A stretch of DNA of 64,000 nucleotides, from assembly GCF_039541955.1 (NCBI RefSeq), contig NZ_BAABHF010000049.1, forward strand, positions 1 to 64,000, read 5' to 3'. The notes below the pieces were generated by a model, which made no database searches, had not been told where the DNA came from, and saw only the letters and a program-made list of their open reading frames with translations. This DNA comes from Actinoallomurus oryzae. GTDB taxonomy: Bacteria; Actinomycetota; Actinomycetes; Streptosporangiales; Streptosporangiaceae. Below are positions 24,779-33,293 of the stretch, in pieces; the first letter of the stretch is position 1; every line of letters begins with the position of its first letter. The position numbers and the translations under genes were made by a program.

Positions 24779-25805
24779 GCGCGTCACGATCGCCCAGGTC
24801 TCCGAGCGCGCCGGGGTCTCCACGGCCACCGTGTCGCGGGTGCTCTCCGGCCGGGGCCCGGTGTCGGCCGCGGTGGAGCGCAGGGTCCGGCAGGCGGCCG
24901 AGGAGCTCGGTTACCAGGTCAACACCATCGCGCGGGCCCTGCGCAACAGCCGGACCGACACCGTGGGCATGGTCGTGCCGAGCATCTCCAACCCGTTCTT
25001 CACCTCGCTGGTGGAGAGCGTCGAGCATGTACTCGAACGCGAGGGCAAGGAGTTGTTCCTGTCCGACGCCCGTTCCGACCCGGCGATCGAGGCACGGCGG
25101 CTGGCGTCGCTCGCCGCGCGCAACGTCGACGGCATCATCGTCAGCCCGAGTCACGGCACCGAGAGCGGCCCCGCGGTGCAGAAGACCGCGGACCGGCTGC
25201 CGTTGGTCCAGCTCGACCGGTTCGTCGGCGGCACCAACACCGACTGGGTGGGCGTGGACGACGTCGCCGCGATGCGCCTGGTCATGGACCACCTGCACGA
25301 GGGCGGCGCACGTTCGGCGGCCTTCGTCGGGTCCCTGCTGACCAACTCCTCGACCGAGCAGCGGTTCGCCGGGTTCCGGCGCCGCGCCGAAGAGCTGGGC
25401 ATGAGCGTCGACCCCGACCAGGTGCTCCTCGGCGACTACAGCGTCGACTGGGGCGAGGCCGCCGCGGCGCGCATCGTCGACACCGGGCACCTGCCGGACG
25501 CCATCGTGTGCGCCGACGATCTGATCGCCCTGGGGGTCACGCGGGCCTGCCGCGCGCACGGCGTCTCGGTACCCGGCCAGGTCCAGGTCACCGGGTACGA
25601 CAACATCGAGTTCTCCCGCCTCGGTGAACCCGCGCTGACCACGGTGGACCAGCCGCGTGACCGCATCGCCGAGGAGGCCGTACGGCTGCTGGCCGCGGCG
25701 AGCCGGGCGGGAAGCGCCGGCCGGGGCCCGTCCGCCCACATCGCGCTCGTGCCGACACTGGTGGTGCGCGACAGCACGAGGGCCGGAGCGACACCACGCC
25801 CGTGA
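24774..25805 (+). CDS. LacI-family regulator of the BtpA/PfkB operon
   Basis: 343 residues. The HTH is at the very N-terminus (VTIAQVSERAGVSTATVSRVLSGRGPVS), followed by a hinge and ligand domain (NPFFTSLVESVEHVLEREGKELFL, VGVDDVAAMRLVMDHL, VTGYDNIEFSRLGEPALTTVDQP). The start is TTG 24774 after GGAAAGG. It is divergent from the BtpA operon with shared operators, so the operon's substrate or its phosphate is the probable inducer. The stop lies 65 bp before the M20 peptidase gene, which may be co-transcribed. Confidence 0.9.
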   Translation: MQRVTIAQVSERAGVSTATVSRVLSGRGPVSAAVERRVRQAAEELGYQVNTIARALRNSRTDTVGMVVPSISNPFFTSLVESVEHVLEREGKELFLSDARSDPAIEARRLASLAARNVDGIIVSPSHGTESGPAVQKTADRLPLVQLDRFVGGTNTDWVGVDDVAAMRLVMDHLHEGGARSAAFVGSLLTNSSTEQRFAGFRRRAEELGMSVDPDQVLLGDYSVDWGEAAAARIVDTGHLPDAIVCADDLIALGVTRACRAHGVSVPGQVQVTGYDNIEFSRLGEPALTTVDQPRDRIAEEAVRLLAAASRAGSAGRGPSAHIALVPTLVVRDSTRAGATPRP

Positions 25806-25870
25806 CGGAGTGTCCGCCGTGGGGAAGCATCGGCCGTGACGGCGGACCAGTACTGATCAGGAGGCCGGAG

Positions 25871-26998
25871 ATGGACGGATCAGCCGGGGCGACCGGACCG
25901 GACGCGCTCGATCTCGCGCGGCGGCTGGTGCGCATCGACACCCGGGGCGGCGGTGAGCGTCCGGCCGCGGACCTGGTCGCGGACGTGCTCGACGACGCGG
26001 GCTTCGACGTCCACGTCGACGAACCGCTGCCGAGGCGGGCCAACGTCGTCGCGCGCTTCGGGCCCGAGGCGCCCCGGACGCCGATCACGTTCACCGGTCA
26101 CCTGGACACCGTGCCCGCCGACGAGTCCGGCTGGTCGTTCGATCCGATGAGCGGCGAGGTCCGCGACGGACGCCTGCTCGGCCGGGGCGGCAGCGACATG
26201 AAGGCGGGCGTCGCCTGCCAGGTCGAGGCGGCCGTACGCGCCGCGCGGGAGCGCCCCGGCGACACGGCGGTGCAGCTGGTCTTCACCTTCGGCGAGGAGA
26301 CCGGCTGCGACGGCGCCGCCCTGATCGACGCGGCGTCGCTGCTCCCCACCGACCTGCTGATGGTCGCCGAGCCGACGGGCAACCGGCCCGTTCTCGGGCA
26401 CAAGGGCACGCTCTGGCTCAAGGCGACCGCCCACGGGATCTCCGCGCACGGCTCCCGGCCGGAGCTGGGACGCAACGCGATCGCCGTGCTCGCCCGCGCC
26501 GCGTCGCGCATCCACGATCATCAAGGCTGGCCGTCGAGCCCGGCGTACGGGCACGCGACGGTGAACGTCGGCACCTTCCACGCGGGCGCCCAGCCCAACC
26601 TCGTACCCGATCGCGCCGAGATGTGCCTGGACATCCGCACCATCCCCGGCTTCGGCTCCGACGACGCGGTCGCCGAGATCACCCGTCTGTGCGGCGAGGA
26701 CGTCGACCTCGAACGGCTGGTCGACCTGCCGGGCGTCGCCACCGACCCGGCGGACGTGGCCGAGATCATGGAGCTTCTCGCCCCGGGCTCCTCGACGCGA
26801 CCGCCGGAGTACGCGACCTACTTCACCGACGCGTCCGTGCTCACCGGCAGGCTCGGCGACCCCGCGGTCATCGTGTACGGCCCCGGCGACCCCGAACAGG
26901 CCCACGTCACCGACGAGACCTGCTCGGTCGCCGCCATCGCCGCGTCCGCCACCGCCTACCAGCGCCTGCTCGCGAACGGCGGCGGTGCGGTGGCGTAA
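25871..26998 (+). CDS. M20-family metallopeptidase/deacylase (ArgE/DapE type)
   Basis: 375 residues from ATG 25871, seven bases after AGGAGG; an in-frame GTG at 25802 overlaps the lacI stop but lacks a good ribosome site. Zinc ligands are visible: FTGHLDTVP (His and Asp), RGGSDMKAG (bridging Asp), FGEETGCDGA (catalytic Glu and ligand Glu), AEPTG, and a late His in QAHVTDE. The dimerisation domain lies between. Such enzymes remove acyl groups or cleave C-terminal peptides. It could deacylate a substrate of the preceding operon, which is inference from position only. Confidence 0.88.
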   Translation: MDGSAGATGPDALDLARRLVRIDTRGGGERPAADLVADVLDDAGFDVHVDEPLPRRANVVARFGPEAPRTPITFTGHLDTVPADESGWSFDPMSGEVRDGRLLGRGGSDMKAGVACQVEAAVRAARERPGDTAVQLVFTFGEETGCDGAALIDAASLLPTDLLMVAEPTGNRPVLGHKGTLWLKATAHGISAHGSRPELGRNAIAVLARAASRIHDHQGWPSSPAYGHATVNVGTFHAGAQPNLVPDRAEMCLDIRTIPGFGSDDAVAEITRLCGEDVDLERLVDLPGVATDPADVAEIMELLAPGSSTRPPEYATYFTDASVLTGRLGDPAVIVYGPGDPEQAHVTDETCSVAAIAASATAYQRLLANGGGAVA

Positions 26999-27108
26999 GG
27001 GCTCGATCGGCGGAGGAGCCGACGACGCGTCCGCCGAGGCCGCGCCGGCCACCCGGGTCGCTGCGGCTCACCACCGGCGGCATCGAATCGGGTGGATTCC
27101 GGGCAGGG

Positions 27109-27996
27109 TCACCGTCGGGGCCGGCCGGCGAACACCCACCGGTTGGCGGCGATCGCGTCGGGCCATCCCGGGTCGGGCTCCGGACCGCGCCCGTGACGGC
27201 AGGTGAACTCGAACGCGGTGTGGACCGACGTGTGCCAGCCCCGGGCGGTCAGGTCCCCGGCGGAGTCGGGGCGTGGCTCGAGGGGGAACATGGCGAGCAG
27301 GTCGATGCCGGTCCGCCGGGCCACCGCGTAGATGGGGCTCTCGCGGACGGCCGCCGACTCCGGGCTGAGCTTGATCTCGTACGCCAGGGCGCTTCCGGCC
27401 GCACTCAGCCCGTGCACCGCCTCGATGAGGGCGCGTTCGGCGGCGTGAGGCAGGTAGAGCAGCAGCCCCTCGGCGAGCCAGACGGCCGGTGCGGCCGGGT
27501 CGAAGCCCGCGCGGGTCAGCGCCCCGGCCCATTCGAGGCGCAGGTCGGCCCCGATCGGTACGCGCTCGACCGTCGGCACGGCGCCCAGCCCGTCGAGCAC
27601 CTTGGCCTTGAAGGCGAGGACGCCCTCCTGGTCGAGTTCGAAGACCGTGCAGCCGGACGGCCAGTCGAGCCGGTACGCCCGCGTGTCGAGGCCGGCGCCG
27701 AAGAGTACGACCTGCCGGGTCCCCGCGCGCACGTGCCGCAGGATGAAGTCGTCGAGAACGCGCGTCCGCAGGCCGAAGTAACGCCCCAGCCGGCCCCACA
27801 GCGGATCGGCGTCGCCGTCCGGGACCTGCTGCGGGCGCACCGGCCAGTCCGCGGACGCCGGGGACGCGCGAACGAAGTGCTCGGCGTAGACGTCGCGCGC
27901 CAGGGCGTCGGGCCGGTGGGTCTCGATCGCCCGCGCCGCGGCGACCATGAGGGCGGTCAGCCCGACGCCTTCTTCCACGCCGGTGTCTCCGGCCAT
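27109..27996 (-). CDS. Class I SAM-dependent methyltransferase (LCMT/TIGR00027 family)
   Basis: 295 residues. The family features are the N-terminal TALMVAAARAIET, LRTRVLDDFILRHVRAGTRQVVLFGAGLDTRAYRLDWP (SAM-binding motif I), FELDQEGVLAFKAKVL, and AEGLLLYLPHAAERALI. These proteins are numerous in actinobacteria and most have unknown O-methylation targets, some in secondary metabolism. ATG 27996 follows GGAGAG. It is isolated: the M20 gene converges on it and the EF-hand gene behind it is ended by its own terminator. Confidence 0.88.
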   Translation of the reverse strand: MAGDTGVEEGVGLTALMVAAARAIETHRPDALARDVYAEHFVRASPASADWPVRPQQVPDGDADPLWGRLGRYFGLRTRVLDDFILRHVRAGTRQVVLFGAGLDTRAYRLDWPSGCTVFELDQEGVLAFKAKVLDGLGAVPTVERVPIGADLRLEWAGALTRAGFDPAAPAVWLAEGLLLYLPHAAERALIEAVHGLSAAGSALAYEIKLSPESAAVRESPIYAVARRTGIDLLAMFPLEPRPDSAGDLTARGWHTSVHTAFEFTCRHGRGPEPDPGWPDAIAANRWVFAGRPRR

Positions 27997-28178
27997 GGGC
28001 TCTCCTCTCCGAACCCCGCCACACGGCCGGGCACGCTCAATGCCACGACACCGTCACCCGATCGGCGCGGCGCCGTGGCATGGCGCGGCCGGCACGGCGC
28101 CGGCCGGGTTCGCCGCTTCCGTGTATCCGACGCCGGTGGCCGTCCCGGCGCGCAACGGCGCCGGGGCGGCGGCCGGGT

Positions 28179-28220
28179 GCCGACGCCGTACGGGCCGGGC
28201 GACGCCCGTACGGCGTCGGC
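28179..28220 (-). terminator. Long perfect hairpin terminator after the EF-hand gene
   Basis: Positions 28179-28195 and 28204-28220 are perfect 17-bp inverted arms (central part CGCCGTACGGGC) with an 8-base loop, 26 bp past the EF-hand gene stop. This is one of the strongest terminators in the window. Confidence 0.8.
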
Positions 28221-28246
28221 TCGGTATCGGTCTCCGGGGACGCGCG

Positions 28247-28762
28247 TCAGACCAATGTGTCGCCGACGGCGTGAGTGCCCCTGGCGAGGAAGTACTCCTC
28301 GATGGCGGTCCGCCACTCGCTCGTGGCGACCCGGCCGGTCTCCTGGGGATCGAACGCCCGGAAGAGGGCCTCGACGTTGTCCGCCGGGAATCCGACGGCT
28401 CGCATGCCCCGTACGAAGTCGGCGTGCTGGACGAAGCCGTCGTCGTCACGGTCACAGATCGCGGTCAGCGCGTCGGCGTAGGGCCGGACGTGGTCCTCGT
28501 ACTCGGTGGGCTCGTGGACCCGAGCGTACTCCTCCCAGCTCAGCCTTCCGTCACCGTCGCCGTCGAGGACGCCGACCAGGCCCTGCCAGTAGCGCCGGCA
28601 GCCCGCGTGCATCGCCTGGGCCTTGGGTGAGCCGTCCGCCACGTCCAGCGCCCGGACGATCCGGCGCCCGAGCCGGTCGAAGTCGTCCGCCTCCAGGTAG
28701 CCGTTGGCGTTCGTGTCGAGGGCGTCGAACGCGGCCTTGATGCGGTCCAGACGTGCATCCAT
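28247..28762 (-). CDS. EF-hand calcium-binding protein (calerythrin-like)
   Basis: 171 residues from ATG 28762, after TTGGAGG. Four EF-hand positions can be seen: DTNANGYLEADDF (about 16-28), DGDGDGRLSWEEY (about 67-79), DRDDDGFVQHADF (about 103-115) and a degenerate DPQETGRVATSEW (about 138-150). The layout matches calerythrin-type sarcoplasmic-like proteins of actinomycetes, soluble cytoplasmic Ca2+ buffers or sensors. The last loop lacks several Asp ligands and may not bind Ca2+. No signal peptide and no obvious partner gene. Confidence 0.9.
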   Translation of the reverse strand: MDARLDRIKAAFDALDTNANGYLEADDFDRLGRRIVRALDVADGSPKAQAMHAGCRRYWQGLVGVLDGDGDGRLSWEEYARVHEPTEYEDHVRPYADALTAICDRDDDGFVQHADFVRGMRAVGFPADNVEALFRAFDPQETGRVATSEWRTAIEEYFLARGTHAVGDTLV

Positions 28763-29169
28763 CGGGGGAACCTCCAACGAGGAGAATGCGATGCGGACAG
28801 TAGCAGTTTAACTACCGAAGGTGATCAATCAAGACCGCATGATGTTGCGACCAGTGTCGGTCAACAGATGTTTCATCGGGATTTCACCTGAGCCGAATAG
28901 CTTTTCTCCCGTGACGTTCCATCCGACCGTCGGCGTTCTCGGCCTCGGCGGCGACCCGACGGCGGTGGTGGGAGGCGTCGCCTCAGGCGGCGGAGAGCCC
29001 GAGATGTCACCGACGGTGGCGCGGCCGCGGGGCCGTCGCCGACGTGCCGGCGTGGGCCGGGAGGCTCGATGTCCTGGCGTACGTGGCCGGCGTCGTCGCG
29101 GGCGGGCACGGCGACAACTTCCCGATCGAGGAGTGGGAGCGGTTCGTCACGGGCGGCGCCGCGTTCGGT
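28763..29169. other. Gene-poor stretch with a possible gene remnant
   Basis: The first 150 bp is unusually A/T-rich and probably holds the EF-hand promoter. From about 29044 to 29169 the plus-strand frame reads AGRLDVLAYVAGVVAGGHGD then NFPIEEWERF, which looks like real protein sequence but has no upstream body. It may be the tail of a deleted gene. No RNA gene seen. Confidence 0.35.
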
Positions 29170-29895
29170 TCACCCGTGGAGTGCCTTGATCGCCAGCCAG
29201 ATCAGGCCGCCCGCGATGACGACGCCACCGCCGATGTAGCCGATGTACATCTCGATGCGGAGGCGTTTGGACAGCTGCTCCTCGCTGATGGCCGAGATGA
29301 TGAACGGCGAGCCGTCCGGCCTGCGCATGGTGAGCTGCCGGTCCTGGACGCCCGCCGCGCCCAGCACGTACATCGGCTGTCCGGGCGGAACGATCCACTC
29401 CTGGTAGCGGTGGCCCTTGACGTTGCTGAAGTTGACGCGGAGGTTCAGCCCGAACAGGTTGACGTTCTGCCCGGCGGGTTCGTAGCGCTCCACCGACTGC
29501 GAGGCGCCGTCGAGTGAGGCGCCCTCGTGCAGCACGAGGATCTGGCCGGTGCCGTCCTGAACGCCGAACGGAACCGGGCAGGTGTCGTCATGCACGGTCC
29601 TCTCCCGGGTGGTCGTGTGCCGCTTGCCGTCGCGGTACTCGTGATGTTCGTAGCGGACCGTGACCTTCGCGCGGTACCACACGCACTCGTGGCCGGAGAA
29701 GGGCGCGCGGACCGCTCCGCGCGGCCCGGGCGTCGCCGCGCCCTTGACCTCGCAGGTGACCGGCTGCGCGCCGGCGGCGATCTCGGCGCAGGTCAGCGTC
29801 GGCGTCGCGTCCATCACGTCACGCTTGCGCTGCCGGAAGAACCCCCAGCCGAGGAGGCCGAGGCCGATGACGAAGACAACAACGGGGGCGATCAC
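29170..29895 (-). CDS. GIDE-domain (E3-ligase-like) membrane protein
   Basis: 241 residues with a membrane segment at each end (residues 2-20 and about 217-236). Between them lies a GIDE/BAM-type domain: GPRGAVRAPFSGHECVWYRAKVTVRYEH, a variable basic loop, DGTGQILV, and NFSNVKGHRYQEWIVPPGQPMYVLGAAG. In eukaryotic MUL1/MAPL this domain precedes a RING finger; here there is no RING, as in other bacterial homologues, whose function is unknown. Both termini would face the same side, with the globular domain on the other. ATG 29895. Confidence 0.8.
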   Translation of the reverse strand: MIAPVVVFVIGLGLLGWGFFRQRKRDVMDATPTLTCAEIAAGAQPVTCEVKGAATPGPRGAVRAPFSGHECVWYRAKVTVRYEHHEYRDGKRHTTTRERTVHDDTCPVPFGVQDGTGQILVLHEGASLDGASQSVERYEPAGQNVNLFGLNLRVNFSNVKGHRYQEWIVPPGQPMYVLGAAGVQDRQLTMRRPDGSPFIISAISEEQLSKRLRIEMYIGYIGGGVVIAGGLIWLAIKALHG

Positions 29896-30330
29896 TACAT
29901 CCTCCGAGCCGGGCGCCTACAGGGACCTGTCTCAGCTGCCACCGGTCGACAGCGGTCCTGGGATTATGGCGTTTCGCCCCGACTGTTCGCTTACGGCCGC
30001 CGGCCCGATCAGGGAATGCGGGGGGCGGTGACGCGATAACCGTCCGCACAGGACCGCCGACACGGTCCAGGGCCTTCACCGGCGACGGCGGTGAGCCGCA
30101 CGGAGTCGGGCAGCCGGTCGGCCGGTTCAAAGTCGTGGTCCGTCAGCTCGCGCAGCAGCCACTTGCCGCTGCCCAGCCAGTGCCGCGCGGACAGCAGGGC
30201 CAGTCACCCGGTATGGGTCAGCACCCGGCAGGCGATGAAGGCGGACGGGAAAGCCGCCGCACATCGCCCCCCGGCCAATGCCCGTGCCGGTCACGAGGCG
30301 CGCCTCGACGAGCCTTCAGCGGCGATGTCA
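29896..30330. other. Gene-poor stretch, apparently decayed coding DNA
   Basis: No intact gene. On the minus strand from about 30200 to 30018 a frame reads ALLSARHWLGSGKWLLREL followed by TDHDFEPADRLPDSVRLTAV, ending at a stop. An in-frame TGA lies just before it, with a different open frame further upstream. This resembles a broken gene, perhaps from an old insertion. I cannot name the family. Confidence 0.3.
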
Positions 30331-30348
30331 GGTCGTACCTATACCCCG

Positions 30349-30362
30349 CAGGTCTGGACCTG
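30349..30362. promoter_or_regulatory. GntR (DasR/NagR-type) operator
   Basis: CAGGTCTGGACCTG is a perfect inverted repeat (CAGGTC, 2-base spacer, GACCTG) close to the dre consensus with GGTCT-AGACC symmetry. It lies 69 bp before the kinase gene. A shorter repeat, AGGTCGTACCT, lies just upstream (about 30330-30340). Confidence 0.65.
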
Positions 30363-30430
30363 CTGTACGCTGATCCGCCGTCGGCCGTTCGGCCGGCGGC
30401 ATGCGGCACCGTCGTCGAGAGGGAGCTCCG

Positions 30431-31348
30431 ATGCAGATCTACCTGCTGGTCGACGTCGGCCAGACAGGTACGCGAGTGCGGATCACGCAGGGCCCGGGCG
30501 GTCACGTCGACGACGCGGTCGCCGGCGTACGGGCCGCGGAGGACCCGGAGCGTCACCTGGCCCGTGTGGTCACCGACGCGCTCCGGCGGCACGGGTCGCC
30601 GGTGGACCAGGTCGCCGCCGGGCTCAGCGGCCTGCAGGGGACGCGCGGTCATCCCCGGGCGCTGCTCGATGAGTGGTCGGCGTTCGGGCCGCGGCGGGTG
30701 GTGCTCGCCGACGACGCGGTGACCGCGTACCTCGCCGCCATCGGCGACCGTCCGGGGGTCGTCGTCTCCGTGGGCACCGGCGTCGTGGCGCTCGCCACCG
30801 GCGCGCGCGGCGGCTGGGCGCGCGTCGACGGCTGGGGTCCGCTGCTCGGCGACAGCGGCGGCGCGTACTGGATCGGGCGGGCCGGCCTCGAATCCGCGCT
30901 GCGCGCGTTCGACGGGCGCGGCGCCGCGGCGGCCCTGCTGGAGGCCGCCACCGAGGCCTTCGGCGACCCCGCGCTGCTCGCCGGGACGCTGCAACGCGAT
31001 CCCGACCGGGTCGCGAGGATCGCCGGGTTCGCCCGGCAGGTCCTCGCGCTCGCCGAGCGCGGCGATCCGGACGCCGGGCGGATCACCGCCGACGCCGCCG
31101 GCCACCTCGCCGGCGCGGTGGTCACGGCCGCGACGCGCGCCGGCTGCGACGGCGAGACGGTCACGGCCTCCTGGTCGGGCTCGGTACTGGCCGCGAGCCC
31201 GGCGCTCCTCACGGCGTTCGAGTCCGCGCTCGACCCGCGCTGCCGCCTCGTCCCCCCGGCCGCGTCGCCCCTCGACGGCGCGCGGCTCCTCATCGACCTG
31301 CCGGCCGCACACCCGCTGACCGCCCTGACCTCGGAGGCGTCCACATGA
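30431..31348 (+). CDS. BadF/BadG-family sugar kinase (N-acetylglucosamine-kinase-like)
   Basis: 305 residues. The ASKHA fold shows phosphate-1 motif LLVDVGQTGTRVRI at the N-terminus, VVLADDAVTAYLAA, VSVGTGVVALA and GPLLGDSGGAYWIGRAGL. Relatives phosphorylate GlcNAc, glucosamine or other amino sugars. Its overlap (ATGA) with nanE suggests ManNAc or GlcNAc as substrate, giving the 6-phosphate for NanE. ATG 30431 follows GAGGGAGC. First gene of a three-gene unit ended by its GntR regulator. Confidence 0.85.
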   Translation: MQIYLLVDVGQTGTRVRITQGPGGHVDDAVAGVRAAEDPERHLARVVTDALRRHGSPVDQVAAGLSGLQGTRGHPRALLDEWSAFGPRRVVLADDAVTAYLAAIGDRPGVVVSVGTGVVALATGARGGWARVDGWGPLLGDSGGAYWIGRAGLESALRAFDGRGAAAALLEAATEAFGDPALLAGTLQRDPDRVARIAGFARQVLALAERGDPDAGRITADAAGHLAGAVVTAATRAGCDGETVTASWSGSVLAASPALLTAFESALDPRCRLVPPAASPLDGARLLIDLPAAHPLTALTSEAST

Positions 31349-32058
31349 AAGGCGACACCGTCGGTACGGCGCTCGGCGCCATCGAGTCGGGGCTGGTGGT
31401 GTCGTGCCAGGCCGCCGAGGGCAACCCGTTGCGCGGACCGCGCTTCATGGCCGCCATGGCGCAGGCCGCCGCGGTGGCGGGCGCGACCGGGATACGGGCG
31501 GAGGGCGCCGATGACATCGCCGCCGTCCGGGCGGCCACCGGGCTGCCGGTGATCGGCATCCGCAAGACCGGACCCGCGGGGAGCGACGGCGTCTACATCA
31601 CGCCGACGTACGCGGACGCGGAGTCGGTCGTCGCCGCCGGCGCCGCGATCGTCGCGACCGACGGCACGGCGCGGCCACGGCCGGACGGCGGCGACCTGGC
31701 CACGCTCATCGCGCAGGTGCACGACCGCCTCGGCGTCCCCGTCATGGCCGACGTCGACAGTGTGGAGGCGGGCCGGTACGCCCACGAGTGCGGGGCGGAC
31801 CTGCTGGCGTCGACGCTTTCGGGCTACACCGGGCCGGGCCCCGTCCCGGACGAGCCCGACATCGAGCTGGTGGCCGCGCTCGTCCGCGCCACCCCGCTGC
31901 CCGTCGTGGCCGAGGGTCGGATCCGCGCTCCCGAGGAGGCCCGCGCGGCCTTCGCGGTTGGCGCCCACGCCGTCGTCGTCGGCACGGCGATCACGAATCC
32001 GATGGAGATCACCCGCCGTTTCACGACCGCGCTCGGCACGCCGCGACGGGAGAAGTAA
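31345..32058 (+). CDS. nanE: N-acetylmannosamine-6-phosphate 2-epimerase
   Basis: 237 residues, usual for NanE. The TIM-barrel shows GLVVSCQAAEGNPLRGPRFM, TGLPVIGIRKTGP, VYITPTYADAESVVAAGAAIVATDGT and VMADVDSVEAGRYAHECGADLLASTLSGYT, all characteristic. It converts ManNAc-6-P to GlcNAc-6-P in sialic acid and ManNAc catabolism. ATG 31345 overlaps the kinase stop. No NanA, NagA or NagB gene is in the window, so the pathway must be completed elsewhere. Confidence 0.92.
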   Translation: MKGDTVGTALGAIESGLVVSCQAAEGNPLRGPRFMAAMAQAAAVAGATGIRAEGADDIAAVRAATGLPVIGIRKTGPAGSDGVYITPTYADAESVVAAGAAIVATDGTARPRPDGGDLATLIAQVHDRLGVPVMADVDSVEAGRYAHECGADLLASTLSGYTGPGPVPDEPDIELVAALVRATPLPVVAEGRIRAPEEARAAFAVGAHAVVVGTAITNPMEITRRFTTALGTPRREK

Positions 32059-32107
32059 TGAGGGCGTACCGGCACGGCCGCGCACGCGGGCATCGCGCGG
32101 GGACGAC

Positions 32108-32800
32108 GTGATCAAGCACCTTCAGGTACGGGAACGGCTGCTGGCCCGGATCCAGGACATGAACCCGGACGACGTGCTTCCCCAGGAACGCGAACTGGCG
32201 GAGACGTTCGGGGTCAGCCGCACCACCGTCCGGCAGGCGCTGCAGTCGCTCATCGAAGAGGGCCGCGTCTACTCGGTGCGCGGCCGGGGCACGTTCGTCT
32301 CGCGGGGGCGGGTCTCCAAGGGGCTGACCCTGACGTCCTTCAGCGACGACATGCGCGCCCGCGACCTCGAGCCGGGCTCGCGCCTGCTGACCGCCGAGCG
32401 GCAGGCCGCCGACCCCGAGCTCGCGCGCACGCTGGAGATCGAGCCCGGTGATCCGGTCTACTACGTCGAGCGGCTGCGGCTCGCCGACGGCTTCCCCATG
32501 TGCTTCGAGCGCGTGCACCTTCCGGCCGCGCCGTTCCCGCGGCTGCTGGACCAGAATCTACAGGGCTCGCTCTACGGGTTGCTCGCCGCGCGCTACCGCA
32601 CGGTGCTCGCCGGCGCCGAACAGCGCATCACCGCGACGACGCTGGGCCGCCGCCACGCCGACCTGCTGGGCGTGCCCGCCCGCTCCCCCGCCCTCCACGT
32701 GCGCCGGCGCGGCATCGACGCGCGCGGACGGGTCGTCGAGCTCGCCCGGTCGCTGTACCGGGCCGACCGCTACGACTTCGAGATGACCATCCACCGCTGA
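32108..32800 (+). CDS. GntR/HutC-family regulator (DasR/NagR-like)
   Basis: 230 residues from GTG 32108. The winged HTH (LPQERELAETFGVSRTTVRQALQSLIEEGRVYSVRGRGTFV) is followed by a UTRA effector domain (LTSFSDDMRARDLEPGSRLL, YYVERLRLADGFPMCFERVHLP, RADRYDFEMTIHR). Homologues DasR and NagR bind GlcNAc-6-P or GlcN-6-P and control amino-sugar genes. It is 49 bp behind nanE and probably autoregulates through the palindrome at 30349. The start is not backed by a strong ribosome site. Confidence 0.88.
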   Translation: MIKHLQVRERLLARIQDMNPDDVLPQERELAETFGVSRTTVRQALQSLIEEGRVYSVRGRGTFVSRGRVSKGLTLTSFSDDMRARDLEPGSRLLTAERQAADPELARTLEIEPGDPVYYVERLRLADGFPMCFERVHLPAAPFPRLLDQNLQGSLYGLLAARYRTVLAGAEQRITATTLGRRHADLLGVPARSPALHVRRRGIDARGRVVELARSLYRADRYDFEMTIHR

Positions 32801-32819
32801 GGCGCGGGCGGGCGACGGC

Positions 32820-33150
32820 TCAGGACCCCGCCGACGCGACGCGCGGGGAGTATCCGAGGCGGGTGGACAGCTCCCGCGCGGCCTCGGCGGTGGCGCGGCC
32901 GAGGTCGGCCAGGCCGTCCCGGCCGACGCGGTGTTCGGGGCCCGCCACGGACAGCGCCGCGACGGGCCAGCCGCGGTAGTCCATGACGGGGGCGCCGACG
33001 CCGCGGACGCCGGGTTCGTTCTCGACGTCGTCGATGCTGAACCCGCGCTCGCGACAGCGCACCAGCTCCTCGACGGAGGTGATGGCGTCGTCCGTACGGC
33101 GCCGCAGGCCGTTCTTCAGCAGGCGTTCGACCACGGACTCCGGCGACCAG
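32820..33150 (-). pseudogene. IclR-family regulator, C-terminal fragment
   Basis: The last 110 residues of an IclR effector domain are intact (RCRERGFSIDDVENEPGVRGVGAPV, then PVAALSVAGPEHRVGRDGL, ending with ELSTRLGY). The HTH and the first half of the effector domain are missing. The homologous stretch stops near 33150, where an unrelated fragment on the other strand begins. Without the DNA-binding domain it cannot act as a repressor. Confidence 0.8.
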
Positions 33151-33293
33151 GCATCGTCGAGGCGGTCCGCGCGTTCGCGCGGCTGGAGGGCCTGTCCGTG
33201 GAGCCCGCCGCCGCGGCGCCCCTCGCCGCCGAGCTGCTCGCCCACGAGCGGGTCGACCTCGTCGACCGCCACGGACGAGGCGAGCCATGGTGA
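33151..33293 (+). pseudogene. PLP-dependent lyase fragment (threonine-synthase-like C-terminus)
   Basis: The frame reads AVRAFARLEGLSVEPAAAAP with LAAELLA following, then a stop at 33293. The pattern EGxxVEPAxAA is typical of the C-terminal part of threonine synthase and related fold-type II PLP enzymes. Only about 45 residues remain. The short length makes the family call tentative. Confidence 0.45.

Noticed and set aside
28821..29189. A 122-codon plus-strand ORF after the EF-hand promoter
   Set aside because: The first part has no coding character. Only a short segment in a different frame near 29044 resembles protein, so it is recorded as a possible remnant.
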